Shown here piece by piece: positions 42,810-51,437 of a stretch of DNA of 64,000 nucleotides (the stretch's first letter is position 1; each line of letters starts with the position of its first letter). The position numbers and the translations under genes are program-made. The DNA lies in assembly GCA_965214875.1 (NCBI GenBank), contig OZ243980.1, forward strand, positions 310,001-374,000, in the 5' to 3' direction. The DNA is from CBDAUN01 sp965214875. GTDB taxonomy: Bacteria > Pseudomonadota > Gammaproteobacteria > Arenicellales > JAJDZL01. The notes below the pieces were generated by a model that was given only the letters and a program-made list of their open reading frames with translations, ran no database searches and had not been told where the DNA came from.

Positions 42810-43954
42810 AATCCAGCTTGGGTTGCCTTGATCAGATATCTGACCACTTCTCGCAAGGCTTCTTCTTTGGATTGTCCTTGCGAGATGGCATCGTTGTAGA
42901 CCTCGATCTGATGGTGCGCGCTCGTGCCGCGCTGGTAGATCTTGCGAATGTGGTCGACTTCGTTGACGCAGCCGAAAAACTGCGCATCCTCTTCCATCAT
43001 TTCGATCATTTCGCTGATGAGGGACGGAAACTCGACTAGTTCTCCGCGGCCGAAGTCGAATAGCGCTTCGTCAATGCCATAGCGAGCGGCGCGCCAGCGA
43101 TTTTCCGAGATCAAAAATCGGCTGTAAATTCGCCACCGCTGGTTTTTCTGTCGCAGACGGTATAGCAAGCGTAGCCAGCATCGAAACACCGAGGCCAGCG
43201 CAATCGCATCATCAATGCTGGTGCAAGTATCCGTAATGCGCATCTCAAGCGTAGGAAACTTGCAGCTTGGGCGGATATCCCACCACAGCTTCGATGCGTC
43301 TTCGATTACGCCGCAGTCTGTCAGCACGTTGACCATGCGCATGTATTCGGAGTAGCCGGCGAATTCTTCCGGAAGCCCGGTTCTCGGCAACTCGTCAAAT
43401 ACCGCGGTGCGATACGACTTCAAACCTGAATTCTCGCCTTTCCAGAATGGCGACGATGTGCTCAGTGCCAAAAAATGCGGCAATGTGTAGGCCGCCTGAT
43501 TCATCAAGTCGATGCGAAGATCGTCATCGTCGATGCCGATATGCACATGCATGCCTGAAATCGTCATCCGTCGCGCGACAGCCTGAAGCTGCTCGGTGAG
43601 CCCGGTGTAGCGTTCGCCTATCGTGTGCTGCACGGCGATCAAAGAGAATGGGTGGGTCGAGGCGGCCATGATTTGACAGCCGTACCGTTCAGCAATCTGC
43701 GACAGGGTGCGGCGATAGTGCACCAGCTCCTTGCGGGCGCGCTGCATGGTGCCGCATACTAGGGTGCCGATTTCAATCTGACACTGTAGGTATTCTTTGG
43801 TGACCCGCTCGCCGAGAATCTTGGAGCAATCCCCCATCAATCCTTTAGGCATGATCTCCACCAGGTCAAGCGTTTCCGCATCGACAAGCATGTACTCTTC
43901 TTCAATGCCTACGGTAAACGATGGAACTGTGGCCATGACTTTCATTTCCCCCAT
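42806..43954 (-). CDS. Carboxylate-amine ligase (YbdK/GCS2 family)
   Basis: A 382-residue ATP-grasp-like ligase of the glutamate-cysteine ligase 2 family. The family features are Gly-Ile-Glu-Glu-Glu-Tyr near the start, Ile-Glu-x-Gly-Thr, His-Val-His-Ile-Gly-Ile-Asp and Glu-Met-Arg-Ile-Thr-Asp. In E. coli YbdK has weak gamma-glutamylcysteine activity. Next to thiol-handling genes, a role in making a gamma-glutamyl or thiol-containing product is plausible. It starts close to, and divergent from, the aldolase gene. Confidence 0.88.
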   Translation of the reverse strand: MGEMKVMATVPSFTVGIEEEYMLVDAETLDLVEIMPKGLMGDCSKILGERVTKEYLQCQIEIGTLVCGTMQRARKELVHYRRTLSQIAERYGCQIMAASTHPFSLIAVQHTIGERYTGLTEQLQAVARRMTISGMHVHIGIDDDDLRIDLMNQAAYTLPHFLALSTSSPFWKGENSGLKSYRTAVFDELPRTGLPEEFAGYSEYMRMVNVLTDCGVIEDASKLWWDIRPSCKFPTLEMRITDTCTSIDDAIALASVFRCWLRLLYRLRQKNQRWRIYSRFLISENRWRAARYGIDEALFDFGRGELVEFPSLISEMIEMMEEDAQFFGCVNEVDHIRKIYQRGTSAHHQIEVYNDAISQGQSKEEALREVVRYLIKATQAGF

Positions 43955-44051
43955 TGTCGCCTAGCGGACAAATTGCTTGACAAGCTTCGTGAAATCGACG
44001 GTGGTGTCGTGTATAAAAGCCGATTTTACCGCAAAGAGGGGACTACTTAGA

Positions 44052-45086
44052 GTGGCATATGATTTTCGAAGCGATACAGTTACGAGGCCGACCGCCGGCA
44101 TGAGAAGGGCCATGTACGAAGCGGAGGTAGGCGATGATGTCTGTCGCGAAGATCCGACCGTCAATCGGCTAGAGGAAACTGTGTCGGAAAAATTCGGCAA
44201 GCAGGCAGGGCTGTTCGTGACCAGCGGCACGCAAGGCAATTTGCTGGCGCTTCTTGCCCATTGCGAACGCGGTGACGAGTTTATCGTGGGCCAATCGGCT
44301 CATTGCTACAAGTACGAGGGCGGCGGTGCCGCGGTGCTGGGCAGCATTCAGCCGCAACCGCTCAGTTTCACCAAGGATGGCACGATCGATCTTGATCAGG
44401 CTCAAGCGGCTGTCAAGCCCGATGATGATCACTTTGCGAGAACAAAGCTGTTTTGTCTCGAAAATACGGTCGGCGGCAGAGCTTTGCCGCTTGACTACCT
44501 TTCGCAGGCGGCGCAGTTCGCAAAGCGCAACAAGCTAGGGCTGCATTTGGATGGAGCGCGGATTTTCAATGCTGCGATCCAATGCAAGGTGGACGTGTCA
44601 GAGCTGTCAGCGCCTTTTGACACGGTTTCGGTTTGCTTTTCCAAAGGCTTGGGCGCTCCGGTGGGATCAATGCTTTGTGGCGACGATCAGACAGTTAGGC
44701 GGGCTAGGCGCTGGCGCAAGCTGCTCGGAGGCGGCATGCGGCAAGCGGGCGTTGTCGCGGCTGCCGCTCTTTATGCGTTGGAAAATCATGTCGAACGCCT
44801 GATTGAAGATCACGAAATGGCAAAGTGGATTGCAGAAAAGCTAGGCAAGATTGATGAAATCGAGGTGATGTTTCACCCGATGCAGACCAACATGGTGTTC
44901 GTAAAAGTCGATGATGAGACGCATGCGGACCTGATCGAGTACCTGGGCAAGCGCGGAATCTTGCTATACAGCGACTCGCCGATCAGAATCGTGTGCCATC
45001 TGGATATTGACCGTGGCGCGGCCAAAGAGCTGGTCGCCGGGTTCAAGGCCTTTTTTCGCAATCATAGGGATGGCTTGCGCCGATAG
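44052..45086 (+). CDS. ltaE: Low-specificity threonine aldolase
   Basis: A 344-residue PLP enzyme that cleaves threonine and allo-threonine to glycine and acetaldehyde. The start is GTG 44052 with an AGGGG tract about 12 bp upstream; the resulting opening Ala-Tyr-Asp-Phe-Arg-Ser-Asp-Thr-Val is the conserved start of the family. The PLP lysine is in Cys-Phe-Ser-Lys-Gly-Leu-Gly-Ala-Pro, and His-Leu-Asp-Gly-Ala-Arg carries the PLP-binding Asp. It converges on the agmatinase-family gene, overlapping by 25 bp. Confidence 0.93.
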   Translation: MAYDFRSDTVTRPTAGMRRAMYEAEVGDDVCREDPTVNRLEETVSEKFGKQAGLFVTSGTQGNLLALLAHCERGDEFIVGQSAHCYKYEGGGAAVLGSIQPQPLSFTKDGTIDLDQAQAAVKPDDDHFARTKLFCLENTVGGRALPLDYLSQAAQFAKRNKLGLHLDGARIFNAAIQCKVDVSELSAPFDTVSVCFSKGLGAPVGSMLCGDDQTVRRARRWRKLLGGGMRQAGVVAAAALYALENHVERLIEDHEMAKWIAEKLGKIDEIEVMFHPMQTNMVFVKVDDETHADLIEYLGKRGILLYSDSPIRIVCHLDIDRGAAKELVAGFKAFFRNHRDGLRR

Positions 45087-46024
45087 GCCGCATCGGCGGC
45101 GACGCATAGGATCTCGAACATCATGGTTGCGCCGACCAGTGCGGTATTGCCAGTCTGGTCGAACGGCGGCGCCACTTCCACCACGTCGCCCCCGACAATA
45201 TCCAGGCCTTGCAGCGCGCGAATCATCAGCTGAGCCTCTAGCGTGGAAAAACCACCCACTTCCGGCGTGCCGGTGCCGGGTGCGTAGACCGGATCGAGTC
45301 CGTCCACATCGAAGCTGATGTAGGTCGGCCCGTTTCCGACGACCGCCCGCGCCTCCTTGATGACTTGTTCCCACCCGACCCGGTACAGCTCCTCCATGTA
45401 GACCACTCGCATGCCGGTGTCGTGGCTGAAGGACCATATATCCGGGTCATTCAGACTGCCGCGGATCCCGATCTGAATGGTTCGCTTCGGATCGAGCAGC
45501 CCTTCCTCGACGGCGCGGCGAAATGGTGCGCCGTGATGGAACCGCGAACCCAGGTAGTCGTCTCCGGTATCGCAATGCGCATCAAAATGCACCATGCCGA
45601 CAGGGCTTTGTTTCGCGATGGCGCGGAATATCGGCAGCGTGATCGAGTGATCGCCGCCGGCGGAGACCGGGATCACGCCGTTTTGGTGGACTTTGGCGTA
45701 GAACGCGGTGATTTCATCTAGACTAGACTCAAGATGGAAGGGCTTTTGCACCCAGGCATCGCCGAGATCAGCCACGTTGCACAAGTCGTAGGGGCAGATG
45801 CCGCTCGCTTGATTTTGACGGCGGATCAAAGAAGACTGGTTGCGAATCTCTCTCGGGCCGTGTCTGGCGCCGGGGCGATTGGTCACGCCGCCGTCGAATG
45901 GGACTCCGATCAGGCCGATGTCGACATCGGACCAGTCATCAGCCTGATCGGCACGCATGAAGGTCGGGATGCCGGTATAGCGTGGACGCTGCTTGGGGTC
46001 CGCAAAATCATCGTATTCGTACAT
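45062..46024 (-). CDS. speB: Agmatinase / guanidino hydrolase (ureohydrolase)
   Basis: A 320-residue manganese ureohydrolase. The metal ligands are in Gly-Gly-Asp-His-Ser, Asp-Ala-His-Cys-Asp and Ser-Phe-Asp-Val-Asp-Gly-Leu-Asp, with Ala-Pro-Gly-Thr-Gly-Thr-Pro-Glu following. The most likely substrate is agmatine, giving putrescine and urea; guanidinobutyrate or guanidinopropionate is possible, since the family is broad. No adjacent permease or arginine decarboxylase. Confidence 0.88.
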   Translation of the reverse strand: MYEYDDFADPKQRPRYTGIPTFMRADQADDWSDVDIGLIGVPFDGGVTNRPGARHGPREIRNQSSLIRRQNQASGICPYDLCNVADLGDAWVQKPFHLESSLDEITAFYAKVHQNGVIPVSAGGDHSITLPIFRAIAKQSPVGMVHFDAHCDTGDDYLGSRFHHGAPFRRAVEEGLLDPKRTIQIGIRGSLNDPDIWSFSHDTGMRVVYMEELYRVGWEQVIKEARAVVGNGPTYISFDVDGLDPVYAPGTGTPEVGGFSTLEAQLMIRALQGLDIVGGDVVEVAPPFDQTGNTALVGATMMFEILCVAADAAYRRKPSL

Positions 46025-46068
46025 GGATGAACCTCGTTTAGTAGTGCGAGCGGGTGCGAAGGCGGCGA

Positions 46069-47055
46069 TTAGAGCAGGCTCACTGGCCTGACTGCGCCAA
46101 CCTCGCGCCCGGCAACGTTGTGAATCATGGGATTCAGAAATCTATCCAATTTTCCAAGTTGCTCTTGGTCGAGCACCGCAAATTGCTGGATCAGATAACT
46201 CGCCGCAACTTCTGCTGCAGCTCTTGAACCATCGTCGATCTTCAATGCGAATGCGACTTGGTGACCGTCAAGAATCATGCCGGCGTAGACTCCTTCGGCA
46301 CCTACTTTGACGAGCACGCTGCCACGCGTGATTTCAGCGATAGCGGTGCAAAAGCGGTTGCGCCCGCCCACCAGATACGGGTGCTGGCGCATCGCCTGAA
46401 TAATCTGATCAGCGGCTCCGACGCGGCGAGCGGCGAGTTGCGCAAAGCCTCTTGCAATGCCAGCAAGCGGAATTGCAGGGGTCGGAATGCCGCAACCGTC
46501 AACCGCGGGCGGCTCTTGCAGCAATTCGCCAGTCAGGTTTTCGAGCATCTTAAGCACTGAACGCTGCACCGGATGGGCGATGCCGATATAGCCGCTGGTA
46601 GGGTGGCCGCAATGTTTTGCTACCGTCAGAAACCCAGCGTGCTTGCCGGAGCAGTTGTTATGCAATGCGGTCGGAATCTGTCCGGCGCGAAGCATGTTGG
46701 TTCGGGTTTCGCGGTCCGAAGGGGCGTGTGCGCCGCACTCGAGCGCGTGTTCGTCGATACCGATTTGGACAAGCCATTGGCGGACCAGTTTGACGTGCAC
46801 CGATTCGCCAGAATGCGAGGCGCAGGCAAGTGCGATTTGGCGATCATCGAGGCGATAGCGGCTGGCCGCGCCGGACTCGATGAGCACTGTCGCTTGCAAA
46901 GGTTTGATGGCTGAGCGCGGAAAGATAGGGCGGTCAAGGTCTCCTTCGCTTGCGACTAGCTTGGCATCAAGATCGACTACAGCAAACGCGCCGCGGTGAA
47001 AACTTTCGATCAACGTGCCCCGGACCGTTTCAACCAGGACTGGGTTGGAGTTCAT
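46069..47055 (-). CDS. L-asparaginase II family (Rhizobium etli type)
   Basis: A 328-residue protein of the class represented by R. etli AnsA/ReAII, unrelated to E. coli AnsB. Family features are Arg-Gly-Thr-Leu-Ile-Glu-Ser-Phe-His-Arg-Gly, Phe-Pro-Arg-Ser-Ala-Ile-Lys-Pro-Leu-Gln, Ala-Ser-His-Ser-Gly-Glu and Leu-His-Asn-Asn-Cys-Ser-Gly-Lys-His-Ala-Gly. The ATG at 47055 is preferred over one at 47112 because it begins the conserved Val-Glu-Thr-Val-Arg-Gly region. Predicted cytosolic. Confidence 0.9.
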   Translation of the reverse strand: MNSNPVLVETVRGTLIESFHRGAFAVVDLDAKLVASEGDLDRPIFPRSAIKPLQATVLIESGAASRYRLDDRQIALACASHSGESVHVKLVRQWLVQIGIDEHALECGAHAPSDRETRTNMLRAGQIPTALHNNCSGKHAGFLTVAKHCGHPTSGYIGIAHPVQRSVLKMLENLTGELLQEPPAVDGCGIPTPAIPLAGIARGFAQLAARRVGAADQIIQAMRQHPYLVGGRNRFCTAIAEITRGSVLVKVGAEGVYAGMILDGHQVAFALKIDDGSRAAAEVAASYLIQQFAVLDQEQLGKLDRFLNPMIHNVAGREVGAVRPVSLL

Positions 47056-47178
47056 TGGATGTTGGTTGCTTTGGTTCAGATACTCTGAAGACTGATGCGA
47101 ATTATATGGCATGCCGGATATTGAGTAATTCGATCACGAGGTAAAAAAGATGCCAGAAATGCAGCGGTTGGCATCTGT

Positions 47179-47427
47179 TCAGGGTTGGTTTTTGTACAAG
47201 TTTAATCGTTGAATCTGATTAGTTGACCCGCAAAGCCGCACTTTTGAAAGTGGCTCGATGCCCAAAGCGGTGTTCATGCGGCTGGTGCAAAAAATATGCG
47301 CTGGATGTTGGCCCCAAGCGCGGCGGCGCACCAGCTCGGCCCAGCCCCGAAAAAGCTTTGCCACTCGTTTGACCACCGGCGGCCGCAAAATGATGTCGGC
47401 TTCAACTTCGCAATGCTCGTAATCCAT
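47179..47427 (-). CDS. Small orphan with a strong ribosome binding site
   Basis: An 82-residue protein. The ATG at 47427 is preceded by GGGAGG at 5-10 bp, one of the best Shine-Dalgarno sequences in the window, which supports expression. The middle reads Arg-Val-Ala-Lys-Leu-Phe-Arg-Gly-Trp-Ala-Glu-Leu, and Asn-Thr-Ala-Leu-Gly-Ile-Glu-Pro-Leu loosely recalls the MbcA/ParS toxin-binding domain, but this is weak. Function unknown. Confidence 0.5.
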   Translation of the reverse strand: MDYEHCEVEADIILRPPVVKRVAKLFRGWAELVRRRAWGQHPAHIFCTSRMNTALGIEPLSKVRLCGSTNQIQRLNLYKNQP

Positions 47428-47816
47428 TCGGACCTCCCTCGTCCAACTCGTCCAAGCCGATTGCGCAGTGTGTGCAAGCGTTCTCGCAAACGACTATTCT
47501 AAATCTGAATCCGGTTTTTAGTCCCTCTACCCCGACGAAGACTGTTTCAGTTAAACGCTTTGCGACTTCCTCATCAAGTCGACTTCTTTTCAGAACGCTA
47601 TTGCTTGGCAAGCTGCTCGGTTGGGAGGATTAGCGAAAAAGCCGCCTGAGCGTCGAAACTCATCCTGAAACAGAGGTTTTCTTCTTGCGCTGCCATGCTA
47701 TTGATTCAATCAGGAATATTAAGAGCGCAAATGTCTCAACTGATCCGCTACTCAGAATTCACTTAGCTTCACGCTATAATATAGCCACATTGAGCTTACA
47801 GATTGAGGGCTTCAAA
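47428..47816. promoter_or_regulatory. Intergenic region with the relB promoter
   Basis: About 390 bp with no gene. TATAAT at 47775-47780 is a perfect -10 hexamer, about 37 bp before the relB ATG; a good -35 is not apparent. Antitoxin autoregulation is expected here. The rest shows no repeat or RNA gene. Confidence 0.5.
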
Positions 47817-48074
47817 ATGACTGCTGATACTGTAATACGGGCTAGGATTGATAGCGATACCAAAGAGCGCGCAACGGCAGCCTTGGAAGCAATGGGGCTT
47901 TCTGTTTCGGATGCTATTCGCCTATTGATGCGGCGGATTGCTGATGAAAAGCGACTGCCCTTCGATGTTAGAGTGCCGAACGCCGAAACCCAAAAGGCCA
48001 TGAGCGATCTCGATAATGGTCGCGGGCAACATTTCGAAGATGCTGGTACGCTGTTCCAAGATCTGGGCATCTGA
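47817..48074 (+). CDS. dinJ: RelB/DinJ-family antitoxin
   Basis: An 85-residue ribbon-helix-helix antitoxin. Thr-Val-Ile-Arg-Ala-Arg-Ile-Asp, then Lys-Glu-Arg-Ala, Ala-Leu-Glu-Ala-Met-Gly-Leu-Ser-Val-Ser-Asp-Ala-Ile-Arg-Leu-Leu is typical of DinJ. GAGGG precedes the ATG. It overlaps the toxin start by 1 bp. It is the partner of the frameshifted YafQ-like gene and may persist because the toxin, or another one, still needs it. Confidence 0.9.
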   Translation: MTADTVIRARIDSDTKERATAALEAMGLSVSDAIRLLMRRIADEKRLPFDVRVPNAETQKAMSDLDNGRGQHFEDAGTLFQDLGI

Positions 48075-48345
48075 TGCTGATTCCGGTTCTGTCCAGGCAG
48101 TTCAAGCAGGATGTCAGACGCGCCCGTAAACGCGGCAAAGACATGGCCAAGCTAAAACGTTGCTGGATTTGCTAATTCGGCGAGTCGCCTTGCCGGAGTT
48201 CTATCGAGACCACTCCTTGCGCGGAAGTTGGAAAGGATATCGGGATGCTTACATCGAACCGGATTGGCTATTGTTATATTGCGTGGTTGGCGATGAGTTG
48301 CGTCTTGCGAGAACCGGGAGTCATGCCGATCTATTTCAGCATTGA
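48074..48345 (+). pseudogene. yafQ: YafQ-family mRNA interferase toxin, frameshifted
   Basis: The frame from ATG 48074 gives a YafQ N-terminus (Arg-Gln-Phe-Lys-Gln-Asp-Val-Arg-Arg-Ala) and stops at 48173. The rest of the toxin (Leu-Arg-Gly-Ser-Trp-Lys-Gly-Tyr-Arg-Asp, Glu-Pro-Asp-Trp-Leu-Leu-Leu-Tyr, Arg-Thr-Gly-Ser-His-Ala-Asp-Leu-Phe) reads in another frame to 48345. The break is at the A run 48154-48157, where one more A restores it. The catalytic His residues are retained. Either a mutation, slippage, or a base error. Confidence 0.85.
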
Positions 48346-48784
48346 AAATGTTGAGGCGTCCTCATCCTTCACAATATGCGAGACCGCATTTAACTGCCCC
48401 TAATTACGAAGTGTATGTGGAGGCGGTAATATGATGAATTGAATAGCCGTGCGGTCACGACCAACATAAAGCATGCGGCACTGGCAGAATATGACCGAGC
48501 AACTCTAGTTGGCATGTATGTTCTTCGTGGTGAAAATTTTGCATGATTGGGTATCCATAAAGCTTTGTCCCGATCGGGTTCACCTATCGGATGAAAGATT
48601 TTTTTGATGAAAAATCCGTTATGCAAGGCTGTGCCCCATTTTGCGGCCCCCCTAACTTGGTTTGAAGGTGTCACGCCCAATAATCCTTGATGCAATACGA
48701 AAGTATAATCTGCAACACTCGAACGTGCGGTTGCGCATCGTTTATCAAACCGGCAAGCGCTGCAATTGTGAACCGTTAGCCTAA
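48346..48784. other. Intergenic region, nothing identified
   Basis: About 440 bp between the toxin remnant and the enoyl-CoA hydratase gene. A minus-strand frame (48390-48695) has no family features. No repeat or RNA gene was seen; the promoter of the downstream gene lies here. Confidence 0.35.
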
Positions 48785-49528
48785 ATGAGCGTTTTGTCTA
48801 TCAAGCATGATCGAACAACGAAGCAATTGGTGCTTAACCGGCCTGATCGCGGCAACTCTCTCAATTCAGAGCTGATCGACGAATTGGAGCAAGCGATATC
48901 CAAGGCTTGCGAGGATGGAACGCGAACGTTGATCTTGTCCGGAGAGGGGGATTCGTTTTGCACAGGCTTCGATCTTGCCAATCTGGAGCACTTGTCAGAA
49001 GACGTTGTGGCTGAACGCATCATCAACGTTGAGCGAATGCTTCAGTCGTTGCACCATGCACCGCTTTTGACGGTGGCGCTGGTTCATGGCCAGGCGTTCG
49101 GGGCTGGTGCGGATCTTGTTTGCGCGTGCCGCTGGCGAATCGGGTCGACAGAATCAAGTTTTTGCATGCCGGGGCTTAATTTCGGCATCTATCTTGGCAC
49201 CAGGCGTCTTGCGCAAAAAATTGGCTGCGACAATGCCCAAAGAATGCTGATCAACACGCCGGCAATCGATGCTAAGGAGGCTCATCGGATCGGTTTTTTG
49301 ACAAAGATCGCGAACCGGGAAGGATGGTTGGAGGTTGTGGAAAGTGCTGAACGTGCAGGAAGCGCCGTCCCGCGCGAGTATGTAGCGAAAATGCTGGAGA
49401 TGACGACGAACGACACTCGTGAGCGGGATATGCGCGATTTGAAGCGTTCAGTGCTGGCGCCGGATCTGATTGGGAGGATCGTCGCATATCGTGAAGCGAT
49501 GCGCCGCCGAGCCGGCAAGCGCAAGTGA
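48785..49528 (+). CDS. Enoyl-CoA hydratase/isomerase family protein
   Basis: A 247-residue crotonase-fold protein. The oxyanion-hole strands Ser-Phe-Cys-Thr-Gly-Phe-Asp-Leu-Ala and His-Gly-Gln-Ala-Phe-Gly-Ala-Gly-Ala-Asp-Leu are typical. The two catalytic Glu of hydratases are not obvious, so it may be an isomerase or another crotonase. The start ATG at 48785 has no strong ribosome binding site. It is followed 19 bp later by a small membrane protein gene. Confidence 0.88.
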   Translation: MSVLSIKHDRTTKQLVLNRPDRGNSLNSELIDELEQAISKACEDGTRTLILSGEGDSFCTGFDLANLEHLSEDVVAERIINVERMLQSLHHAPLLTVALVHGQAFGAGADLVCACRWRIGSTESSFCMPGLNFGIYLGTRRLAQKIGCDNAQRMLINTPAIDAKEAHRIGFLTKIANREGWLEVVESAERAGSAVPREYVAKMLEMTTNDTRERDMRDLKRSVLAPDLIGRIVAYREAMRRRAGKRK

Positions 49529-49550
49529 CCGATGAGTTGACTGAAGCGTG

Positions 49551-49877
49551 ATGATTGGCAGGTTTATACGATTTGTCGGCCCTTTGCGGGCGATGCTTTA
49601 CGCCGGTATCGTGCTGATGATGGTTGCGGCGGCCTTTTCGCTTGGCGGTACGCAAAAGTCTGGAATCATGATGTTTCCGACACTGATTGTGCCGGCTGTG
49701 GTGCCGATGATCTTTTTCGTCATGCCGTTGGATATGACCATGTGCGCGATCATGATGTCGGGCAAGGACGAAGCGGCCAGGTACCGCTATCGCAGGCTGA
49801 TTTTGTTCGATCTTGCGGCCATGGCGGGGCTGTTTGGCGCCTGGTGGCCGTTCTATTCGCGTTTGCTGATTGGCTGA
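49551..49877 (+). CDS. Small membrane protein
   Basis: A 108-residue protein with hydrophobic segments at about 14-31, 43-60 and 85-101. ATG 49551 is used; a GTG at 49548 is directly before it. The Met/Ile-rich composition and Lys-Asp-Glu-Ala-Ala-Arg loop are unremarkable. No family recognised. Likely co-transcribed with the hydratase gene. Confidence 0.7.
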   Translation: MIGRFIRFVGPLRAMLYAGIVLMMVAAAFSLGGTQKSGIMMFPTLIVPAVVPMIFFVMPLDMTMCAIMMSGKDEAARYRYRRLILFDLAAMAGLFGAWWPFYSRLLIG

Positions 49878-49946
49878 GCGAATGCCAATTCGAGAGTCCG
49901 TGTTGCCGGTTGGTGCGCCGGGTTGCAACGCTCCGCCCGTGCATGC

Positions 49947-50450
49947 CTAGTAGCTGCTGATCGGACGGGCAAGCTGACTGACGGTCTCAGCGTTCGGCAT
50001 GTGCAAGAATATCTGCGGCGAAACCCGAAGTTTCAGCGATCGGCTGGCGCCTCCAAGGATCACATGCTCACGCCGCATCACTGCCTCGTCAACCCACAGC
50101 GGTACAGTTTCCGGCAATCCAAACGGCGTTACCCCGCCGATCATCATGCCCGTGACCCGTTGCGTTTCATCCGCTGCCGCAAATGAAGCTTTGCGAGCTC
50201 CAAGCCGCTTCCGCACAACGTTGTTGACATCAAGGCGAGTGGTTGCGAGTACCACGCAGGCGACATACTTTTGCTCGCCGGTTTTGGATTTGACGATGAG
50301 CGTGTTCGCGCAGTCAGCCAAATCGCATCCTGTTTGTCTGCAGTAGACTTCAGTATCGGCGATATCGGGGTCGCACTGCAAAAGCTCGTATTCCTGTCCG
50401 AGCTCCTGCAAAGCGGCTATGAGTCGCGCTTGGCGGGCATCCTCGGTCAT
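49947..50450 (-). CDS. ybaK: YbaK/EbsC-type aminoacyl-tRNA deacylase
   Basis: A 167-residue protein of the Cys-tRNA(Pro)/prolyl-tRNA editing family, which hydrolyses misacylated tRNA. Recognisable features are Thr-Leu-Ile-Val-Lys, Ala-Ala-Asp-Glu-Thr near a Gly-Gly-Val-Thr-Pro-Phe-Gly loop, and Val-Asp-Glu. It lies 12 bp before lgt in the minus direction and starts just upstream of its own neighbours; whether it is co-transcribed with lgt is unclear. Confidence 0.85.
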   Translation of the reverse strand: MTEDARQARLIAALQELGQEYELLQCDPDIADTEVYCRQTGCDLADCANTLIVKSKTGEQKYVACVVLATTRLDVNNVVRKRLGARKASFAAADETQRVTGMMIGGVTPFGLPETVPLWVDEAVMRREHVILGGASRSLKLRVSPQIFLHMPNAETVSQLARPISSY

Positions 50451-50462
50451 TCATGCATCCAA

Positions 50463-51260
50463 TCAGCTTGAACGGGTCTTGCCGCGACGCATTGCAAGGC
50501 TCCATATGGCGATTCCAGCCGCAAACATCGGCAAAGATAGCAGCTGGCCCATGGTCGACCACTGAAACAGCACAAAACTCAAATGCGCGTCCGGTTCCCT
50601 CACAAACTCCACCGCGAAACGAAACACTCCATATAGCATCAGAAACATGCCTGAAACCGCTCCGGTCGGCGGCTTTCGCGAAGCATATAGCCATAGTATC
50701 AAGAACAGCAGGGCGCCTTCAAGTGCGGCTTCATAGAGTTGCGACGGGTGCCGGCCTAGCTGCTCGATGTCATTAGGATAGACGATCGCCCAAGCAACCT
50801 CGGTTGGACGCCCCCAAAGTTCCTGATTGATGAAGTTCGCAATGCGGCCGAAGAAAAAGCCGATTGCCGCCATCGGCGCCAGAAAGTCGCTTGCGACGAA
50901 AAACTTAACACCGTTTCGCTTGCAGTAGATCCAAAGACCGGTGATCGACCCAATCAGGCCGCCGTGAAACGACATGCCGCCTTGCCACAGTTTCAAAATT
51001 TCGACCGGATGAGAGGCATAATGCTGAAATTCATAGAACATCGAATAGCCGATTCGCCCGCCGATGATTGCAAAAAGCGAAACATGGGCGATCATATCAA
51101 TCATCATTGATGCATTGATTTCAGCATCGGGAGCCCTTGCTCGGTAGCGGCCTAGCAAAATGGCGGCAACGATGCCTGCAAGATAGGCAAGCCCATACCA
51201 GTGAACAGCGACCGGGCCGATAAAAAATGCGACAGGATCAATGGGAGGCAAGACGATCAT
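50463..51260 (-). CDS. lgt: Prolipoprotein diacylglyceryl transferase
   Basis: A 265-residue inner-membrane protein with seven helices. Lgt attaches diacylglycerol to the lipobox Cys of prolipoproteins. Signature segments are Trp-Tyr-Gly-Leu-Ala-Tyr, Gly-Met-Ser-Phe-His-Gly-Gly-Leu-Ile-Gly (with the essential His), Gly-Arg-Ile-Ala-Asn-Phe-Ile-Asn-x-Glu-Leu-Trp-Gly-Arg, and Arg-His-Pro-Ser-Gln-Leu-Tyr-Glu. Intact. It is upstream of ybaK on the same strand. Confidence 0.96.
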   Translation of the reverse strand: MIVLPPIDPVAFFIGPVAVHWYGLAYLAGIVAAILLGRYRARAPDAEINASMMIDMIAHVSLFAIIGGRIGYSMFYEFQHYASHPVEILKLWQGGMSFHGGLIGSITGLWIYCKRNGVKFFVASDFLAPMAAIGFFFGRIANFINQELWGRPTEVAWAIVYPNDIEQLGRHPSQLYEAALEGALLFLILWLYASRKPPTGAVSGMFLMLYGVFRFAVEFVREPDAHLSFVLFQWSTMGQLLSLPMFAAGIAIWSLAMRRGKTRSS

Positions 51261-51437
51261 GGATACGCCGCGGCGAAAAGAAATTTGAAAAGTTCGCTGA
51301 CTTTATTGACAATAGCATCTCGCTTGCGCAACGCAGCTCGTATGAAAAGCGAGAATGTCGCGCTGGCAAATCAGCAATGACTCATGTGCGAAAAGCCGAA
51401 TGATAATACTGCATCATACCCAAATTGAGCGAGCCCA

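Noticed and set aside
47402..47611. Minus-strand 69-residue frame overlapping the small orphan
   Set aside because: Overlaps a frame with a much better ribosome binding site and has no features.
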